The notes under the pieces are model-generated. The model saw nothing but the letters and a program-made list of their open reading frames with translations, searched no databases and was not told where the DNA came from. A DNA stretch of 9,694 bases, taken from Clostridiales bacterium. GTDB lineage: Bacteria > Bacillota > Clostridia > Tissierellales > Sedimentibacteraceae. Position 1 is the first letter of the stretch. Each line of letters starts with the position of its first letter. The DNA is taken from positions 1 through 9,694 of the forward strand of contig DNNJ01000092.1 in NCBI GenBank assembly GCA_003487955.1, in the 5' to 3' direction. Shown in pieces: positions 5,342-9,694 of the stretch. The position numbers were made by a program, and so were the translations under genes.

Positions 5342-6518
5342 GCTTGATAAATTAATAGAAGAACTTTGCCCAGATGGGGTGGAGTATAAATCTATAAAAG
5401 AAATTGCAGTTGTTAGTGGTGCTGGTGTTGATAAAAAAATCAATGCAAACGAACAACCCATAAAACTATTAAATTACATGGATGTCTATAGAAACAATTA
5501 CATAGATGGCTCCTTAGACTTTATGGAAGTAACAGCTAGTGAAAATAAAATATCACAATGCAATGTATTAAAAGGAGATGTATTTATAACTCCATCATCT
5601 GAGGTTCTAAATGATATAGGTAATGCGGCTGTAATAACTGAAGACTTAGAAAATGTTGTTTATAGTTATCATATAATGCGAATAAGATTGAAAGAATATA
5701 ATTTTATTACTTCTAAATATATAGGTTATATTTTTGAATCCAATTATGTACAAACACAAATAAATAGACATGCTGAGGGTATTACAAGATATGGATTGAC
5801 AAAAACAAAATGGGAAAGTATAACTATCCCACTTCCACCTCTCCCAATCCAAGAAGAAATTGTCCATATTTTGGACAATTTCACAGAGCTTACAGCAGAG
5901 CTTACAGCAGAGCTTACAGCTAGGAAAAAACAATATGAATTTTATAGAGATGAGTTGTTGACCTTTGGAGATGAGGTGAAGTTAATAGAACTTAAAGAAT
6001 GTGCAAATATTAGTCGTGGAGTTCGTGTTGTTAGGAGTCAGCTCAATGATACAGGTCTATTTCCCGTTTATCAAAATAGCTTAACACCATTAGGGTATTA
6101 TAGTAAAAGTAATTTTGATGCCGACACAACATTCCTAATTAGCGCAGGAGCGGCAGGAGAGATAGGATATAGTTATGGGAATTTTTGGGCAGCTGATGAT
6201 TGTTTTTGCTTTGGATGCCATGACTATTTATTGAGCCGCTTTTTATACTATGTTTTACTAAATAAACAATATTATATTCGTTCAAGGGTAAGAAAAGCTA
6301 GTATACCTCGTTTATCTCGTAGTGTAGTAGAAAAAATACAAATCCCTATCCCTCCTTTAGCCGAACAAGAACGCATAGTCTCCATCCTAGACAAATTCGA
6401 TGCCCTTGTTAATGATATTTCCATAGGTTTACCTGCTGAAATAGAGGCAAGGCAGAAGCAGTACGAATACTATAGAGAAAAGCTTCTATCTTTTAAAGAA
6501 TTAGATGAGGGGGCTTAG
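5334..6518 (+). CDS. hsdS: Type I restriction-modification specificity subunit HsdS
   Basis: Starting at ATG 5334, the product has 394 residues, the usual size of a two-TRD HsdS. Target recognition domain 1 spans about 15-165 and ends in the PLPPLPIQEEIVHILDNF boundary. Central conserved region about 166-212 holds the spacer TELTAELTAELTARKKQYEF and YRDELL. Domain 2 spans about 213-335 and ends in PIPPLAEQERIVSILDKF. A C-terminal conserved region with EARQKQYEYYREKLLSF mirrors the central one. Each TRD reads one half of a bipartite DNA target, and the helical conserved regions hold the two HsdM subunits and set the gap between half-sites. The gene overlaps rhuM by 8 bases and is followed one base later by hsdR. 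The TAEL repeats resemble those of EcoR124-type (type IC) HsdS. The target sequence cannot be predicted from these domains by eye. Confidence 0.95.
   Translation: MSKLDKLIEELCPDGVEYKSIKEIAVVSGAGVDKKINANEQPIKLLNYMDVYRNNYIDGSLDFMEVTASENKISQCNVLKGDVFITPSSEVLNDIGNAAVITEDLENVVYSYHIMRIRLKEYNFITSKYIGYIFESNYVQTQINRHAEGITRYGLTKTKWESITIPLPPLPIQEEIVHILDNFTELTAELTAELTARKKQYEFYRDELLTFGDEVKLIELKECANISRGVRVVRSQLNDTGLFPVYQNSLTPLGYYSKSNFDADTTFLISAGAAGEIGYSYGNFWAADDCFCFGCHDYLLSRFLYYVLLNKQYYIRSRVRKASIPRLSRSVVEKIQIPIPPLAEQERIVSILDKFDALVNDISIGLPAEIEARQKQYEYYREKLLSFKELDEGA
5856..5882. repeat. Perfect inverted repeat inside hsdS
   Basis: GAAATTGTCCA (5856-5866) and TGGACAATTTC (5872-5882) are perfect 11-base inverted arms around a 5-base loop, TATTT. 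It encodes the boundary between TRD1 and the central conserved region (EIVHILDNF), 3 bases before the 12-base tandem repeats. The corresponding stretch at the end of TRD2 (about 6370-6400) is not palindromic, so the codons alone do not force it. Confidence 0.85.
5886..5921 (+). repeat. Three 12-base tandem repeats (ELTA) in the hsdS central spacer
   Basis: Units GAGCTTACAGCA at 5886-5897 and 5898-5909, then GAGCTTACAGCT at 5910-5921, differ by one base. They encode residues 185-196, three E-L-T-A units. In the EcoR124 type IC family the same kind of four-residue repeat, present two or three times, sets the length of the non-specific gap in the DNA target. Confidence 0.95.
6507..6513 (+). promoter_or_regulatory. 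Ribosome binding site that decides the hsdR start
   Basis: GAGGGGG lies 6 bases before ATG 6520. An in-frame ATG at 6505 overlaps this site and has no Shine-Dalgarno at a proper distance, so the hsdR start is placed at 6520, one base after the hsdS stop codon. Confidence 0.75.
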
Positions 6519-6519
6519 T

Positions 6520-9500
6520 ATGACTAATTATAATATTGTAGCCAGTACAGACGAGGCAACTGTTGTAGCTGAATACACACCGGAGTATAGGGTTAAAGGG
6601 CAGAAATATCAAAGTGAAGAGGCTCTTGAAAAAGCATTTATTAAACAACTCGTATCTCAAGGTTATGAGTATTTTAAAGTATCAAATGAAGGCTCTTTTA
6701 TAGACAATCTAAGATGTCAATTAGAAAAGCTTAATAACTTTACCTTTACCGACAATGAGTGGAAAAGATTTTTCAATGAATCTGTTGCCAATGCTAATGA
6801 AGGTATAGTTGAAAAGACAAGAAAGATTCAGGAAGATCATGTTCAAGTCCTAAGGCTTGATGATGGGACTTCTAAGAATATCTATCTAATAGATAAAAAC
6901 AATATCCACAATAATAGGCTGCAAGTTCTTAATCAATATGAGGAAGATGGTGGTCATCATGCCTCCCGTTACGATGTGACTATTTTAGTCAATGGTTTAC
7001 CACTTATTCATATAGAGCTTAAAAGACGAGGCATAGCCATTAGGGAAGCCTTTAATCAGATCAATCGCTATCAGAGAGATAGCTTTTGGGCAAGTCATGG
7101 ACTTTTTGAATATGCCCAGCTTTTTGTTATTTCTAATGGTAGTCATACTAAATATTATAGTAATACTACAAGGGATGCTCATCTTGAGGAGCAAAAGGCA
7201 TCTGCAAGGAGAAGGAGTAAAAAGACTTCTAATAGCTTTGAATTCACCAGTTTTTGGGCTGATGCTAACAATAAAATCATTCCCGATTTAGTGGATTTTA
7301 CAAAGACCTTTTTTGCCAAGCATACAATACTTAATATCCTAACTAAGTATTGTATATTTACCGGTGAAGACCTACTCCTTGTAATGAGACCTTATCAAAT
7401 AGCAGCTACAGAAAGAATTTTAAATAGGATTACCATAGCTAGTAATTATAAAAATACAGGTACAAGAGAAGCAGGTGGCTATATTTGGCATACAACAGGC
7501 AGTGGAAAGACTCTAACTAGTTTTAAGGCTGCAATACTTGCAAGTAAAATACCATCTATTGATAAGGTCATTTTTGTAGTTGATAGAAAAGATTTAGACT
7601 ATCAGACCATGAAAGAATACGATAGATTTGAAAAAGGAGCTGCCAATGGCAATAGCTCAACTAGAGTTCTTCAAAGACAGTTAGAAGATAGAAATGAGCG
7701 AGGTGGCTACCATGAATATAAGATAATTGTAACCACCATTCAAAAGCTAGATGTTTTTATTAAGAAAAACAAAAAACATGATATTTATAAAAAACATATT
7801 GTTTTAATTTTTGATGAATGCCACCGGTCCCAATTTGGCCAAATGCATAAAACCATAATCAAAAACTTTAGGAACTACCATATTTTTGGCTTCACAGGTA
7901 CTCCTATATTTGCAGCTAATGCTCCAGCAGGTGGAAATCCTGTCTTTCGGACAACAGACCAGGTATTTGGAGATAAGCTACATACCTATACCATAGTAGA
8001 TGCAATTAATGATGGCAATGTTTTACCCTTTAGAATTGATTTTATAGATACAATAAAAAAACCGGATTATATACATGATGAAAAGGTTTACGCTATAGAT
8101 AAGGAAAAGGCACTAGCTGCACCAGAGAGAATATATAATATTGTAGCCTATATTTTAGAACATTTTGACCAGAAAACCAAAAGACAAAGTTATTATTCCT
8201 TTACGGCAAAATGGGAAGAAGAAATAAAAGGAAGTAAGGAAAGAGTGGAAAAAAGAGAAAGAAGAAAAGTTGCAGGCTTTAATTCTATATTTGCTGTAGC
8301 CTCTATTCCTATGGCAATTAAGTATTATAAAGAGTTTCAAAAGCAAATTATTGAAAAAGGATCAAACTTGAAAATTGCTACTATCTTTTCCTTTTCACCT
8401 AACGAAGAAGAAATTGATGGAATCTTGCCTGATGAAGATTTAAATATGGAAGATTTAGACCAAAGCTCTAAAGACTTTTTAGACTATGCAATTTCAGACT
8501 ACAATAAGATGTTTAACACAAACTTTGACACTTCATCCGATAGATTTCAAAATTATTATAAGGACTTATCTTTAAGGGTGAAAAATAGAGAGATAGATAT
8601 TTTAATAGTCGTAAATATGTTTTTAACTGGCTTTGATGCTACTACTTTAAATACCTTATGGGTAGATAAAAACTTAAGACAACATGGGCTGATTCAAGCT
8701 TTTTCTAGAACTAACAGGATATTAAACAGGGTTAAAACCTTTGGTAATATTGTTTGTTTCAGAGACTTAAAGGAAGAAACAGATAAGGCCATTGCTTTAT
8801 TTGGCAATAAAGATGCAGGTGGTATTGTCCTTCTAAAAACCTATGATGAATACTATAATGGTTACCATGAAAATGGTGTACGTACTCCGGGTTATAAAGA
8901 ATTAATAAGTGAATTAAAGGGAGCTTACCCCTTAGGTGAGGCAATAATTGGAGAGGGAAAACAAAAAGTATTTATAAGACTTTTTGGGAAAATCCTAAGA
9001 CTGAGAAATATCTTAACATCCTTTGATGAGTTTGAAGAAGACACCCTCTTGGAAGAACGGGATTTACAAGATTATCAAAGTGTATATATAGACCTTTATC
9101 AAGATTTTAAAAACGAGGATGGCGACAAGGAAAGTATTAATGATGATATTATCTTTGAAATAGAGCTAATTCGCCAAATAGAGGTCAATATAGATTATAT
9201 ACTTATGCTGGTAGCTAAATATAAGGATTCAAATTGTAAGGATAAAACTATTTTAACAACTATAGATAAGGCTATAAATTCTTCTATAGAGCTTAGAAGC
9301 AAGAAGGAGCTTATAGAGAATTTTATTGAACAAATTAATATCTCTACTAAGGTAGATGATGAATGGAAAGAATTTTTGAGTAAAAATAAGGAATCAGATA
9401 TAAATAGACTTATCCAAGAAGAAAAGTTGAAAGAAGAGGAAACAAGAAAATTTATAGACAATGCCTTCAGAGATGGAGTCATGAAAACTACAGGCACATC

Positions 9501-9618
9501 AGTAGACAGGTTAATGCCTCCTGTATCAAGATTTGGCGATGGAAACAGAGCCATAAAAAAACAAGGTATTATTGAAAAGCTTCTTAGTTTCTTTGATAAA
9601 TATTTTGGACTAATATAA
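6520..9618 (+). CDS. hsdR: Type I restriction enzyme motor and nuclease subunit HsdR
   Basis: From ATG 6520 the product has 1032 residues, close to the 1038 of EcoR124I HsdR. The N-terminal nuclease domain shows the PD-(D/E)xK core as D152, E166 and K168 (YDVTILV ... HIELKRRG), nearly the same spacing and numbering as in EcoR124I. The superfamily 2 helicase motor follows: motif I TTGSGKT (325-331), motif II DECH (432-435), motif III FTGTP (458-462), TGFD (703-706) and motif VI QAFSRTNR (726-733). The last about 230 residues are charged helices ending in MPPVSRFGDGN and a KLLSFFDKYFGL tail, the part that docks on the methylase in type IC enzymes. On unmethylated targets HsdR hydrolyses ATP, pulls DNA through the bound complex and cuts at a distance. 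The frame is intact and all key residues are present, so restriction should be active. It is the last gene of the operon; no terminator follows within the window. Confidence 0.97.
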   Translation: MTNYNIVASTDEATVVAEYTPEYRVKGQKYQSEEALEKAFIKQLVSQGYEYFKVSNEGSFIDNLRCQLEKLNNFTFTDNEWKRFFNESVANANEGIVEKTRKIQEDHVQVLRLDDGTSKNIYLIDKNNIHNNRLQVLNQYEEDGGHHASRYDVTILVNGLPLIHIELKRRGIAIREAFNQINRYQRDSFWASHGLFEYAQLFVISNGSHTKYYSNTTRDAHLEEQKASARRRSKKTSNSFEFTSFWADANNKIIPDLVDFTKTFFAKHTILNILTKYCIFTGEDLLLVMRPYQIAATERILNRITIASNYKNTGTREAGGYIWHTTGSGKTLTSFKAAILASKIPSIDKVIFVVDRKDLDYQTMKEYDRFEKGAANGNSSTRVLQRQLEDRNERGGYHEYKIIVTTIQKLDVFIKKNKKHDIYKKHIVLIFDECHRSQFGQMHKTIIKNFRNYHIFGFTGTPIFAANAPAGGNPVFRTTDQVFGDKLHTYTIVDAINDGNVLPFRIDFIDTIKKPDYIHDEKVYAIDKEKALAAPERIYNIVAYILEHFDQKTKRQSYYSFTAKWEEEIKGSKERVEKRERRKVAGFNSIFAVASIPMAIKYYKEFQKQIIEKGSNLKIATIFSFSPNEEEIDGILPDEDLNMEDLDQSSKDFLDYAISDYNKMFNTNFDTSSDRFQNYYKDLSLRVKNREIDILIVVNMFLTGFDATTLNTLWVDKNLRQHGLIQAFSRTNRILNRVKTFGNIVCFRDLKEETDKAIALFGNKDAGGIVLLKTYDEYYNGYHENGVRTPGYKELISELKGAYPLGEAIIGEGKQKVFIRLFGKILRLRNILTSFDEFEEDTLLEERDLQDYQSVYIDLYQDFKNEDGDKESINDDIIFEIELIRQIEVNIDYILMLVAKYKDSNCKDKTILTTIDKAINSSIELRSKKELIENFIEQINISTKVDDEWKEFLSKNKESDINRLIQEEKLKEEETRKFIDNAFRDGVMKTTGTSVDRLMPPVSRFGDGNRAIKKQGIIEKLLSFFDKYFGLI

Positions 9619-9694
9619 AGGGAGTGTACCATATTTCGTGTAAATGGATTTTTGGTTTAAAAAATTTCAAATGGTAAATACTATAGATACAGCA

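Noticed and set aside
8208..8269. Purine-rich tract in hsdR
   Set aside because: It is explained by Lys/Glu/Arg codons of a charged helix in HsdR (EEEIKGSKERVEKRERRK); the frame is intact and no repeat unit is visible.
9624..9680. GTG-initiated frame just after hsdR
   Set aside because: It encodes only about 17 residues before a stop, and its purine-rich AAAGGGA is directly abutting the start, too close for a normal ribosome binding site.
9644..9694. Possible start of another gene: ATG 9644 with a 17-codon frame (MDFWFKKFQMVNTIDTA) open to the window end
   Set aside because: An in-frame stop lies at 9641 and there is no Shine-Dalgarno at proper distance (the GGAG at 9621-9624 is about 20 bases away). 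It is too short to judge; sequence beyond 9694 would decide it.
1..9694. CRISPR array, tRNA, rRNA, riboswitch, insertion sequence
   Set aside because: No regularly spaced direct repeats with unique spacers, no cloverleaf or rRNA-like sequence, no transposase and no terminal inverted repeats were found on reading either strand.

Overview
The window reads as chromosomal DNA of a low-GC Gram-positive bacterium, most likely a Clostridia-type member of the Bacillota. The grounds are AT-rich codon use, strong AAGGAGG-type ribosome binding sites, a TTG start behind a good Shine-Dalgarno, and protein sequences that look clostridial. All supported genes lie on the + strand. Genus or species cannot be named from the sequence alone.

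Region 1 (1-456) is the 3' part of a TtcA-type PP-loop ATPase gene, probably for tRNA 2-thiocytidine synthesis. Region 2 (about 457-2452) is a two-gene envelope-stress unit. Its first gene encodes a membrane protein with a glycine-rich repeat head and a TPM (YgcG-like) domain; its second encodes a PspA/IM30 membrane-repair protein. A strong intrinsic terminator (2413-2452) closes it. The TPM protein probably anchors or signals to PspA at the membrane, and both proteins carry an L-[DE]-R-F-G-D motif.

Region 3 (2453-2753) has no intact gene. It holds an extended -10 promoter (2566-2594) and the frameshifted C-terminal relic of a small Cro/C1-type helix-turn-helix regulator that runs into the next gene.

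Region 4 (2754-9618) is a complete, tightly packed type I restriction-modification operon in the order hsdM, rhuM-like, hsdS, hsdR. Junctions are a 1-base overlap, an 8-base overlap and a 1-base gap. HsdS supplies sequence specificity, HsdM methylates, and HsdR uses ATP to translocate DNA and cut it. The HsdR nuclease spacing (D152, E166, K168) and the TAEL repeats in the HsdS central spacer place it close to the type IC (EcoR124I) family. A RhuM-family gene of unknown function sits inside the operon.

The last 76 bases (9619-9694) contain no gene or terminator that I can support.

The core is a recognisable defence system rather than a wholly new one. The points worth a second look are the embedded rhuM gene, the three-copy 12-bp spacer repeat in hsdS, the decayed regulator in front of hsdM, and the motif shared by the TPM protein and PspA.
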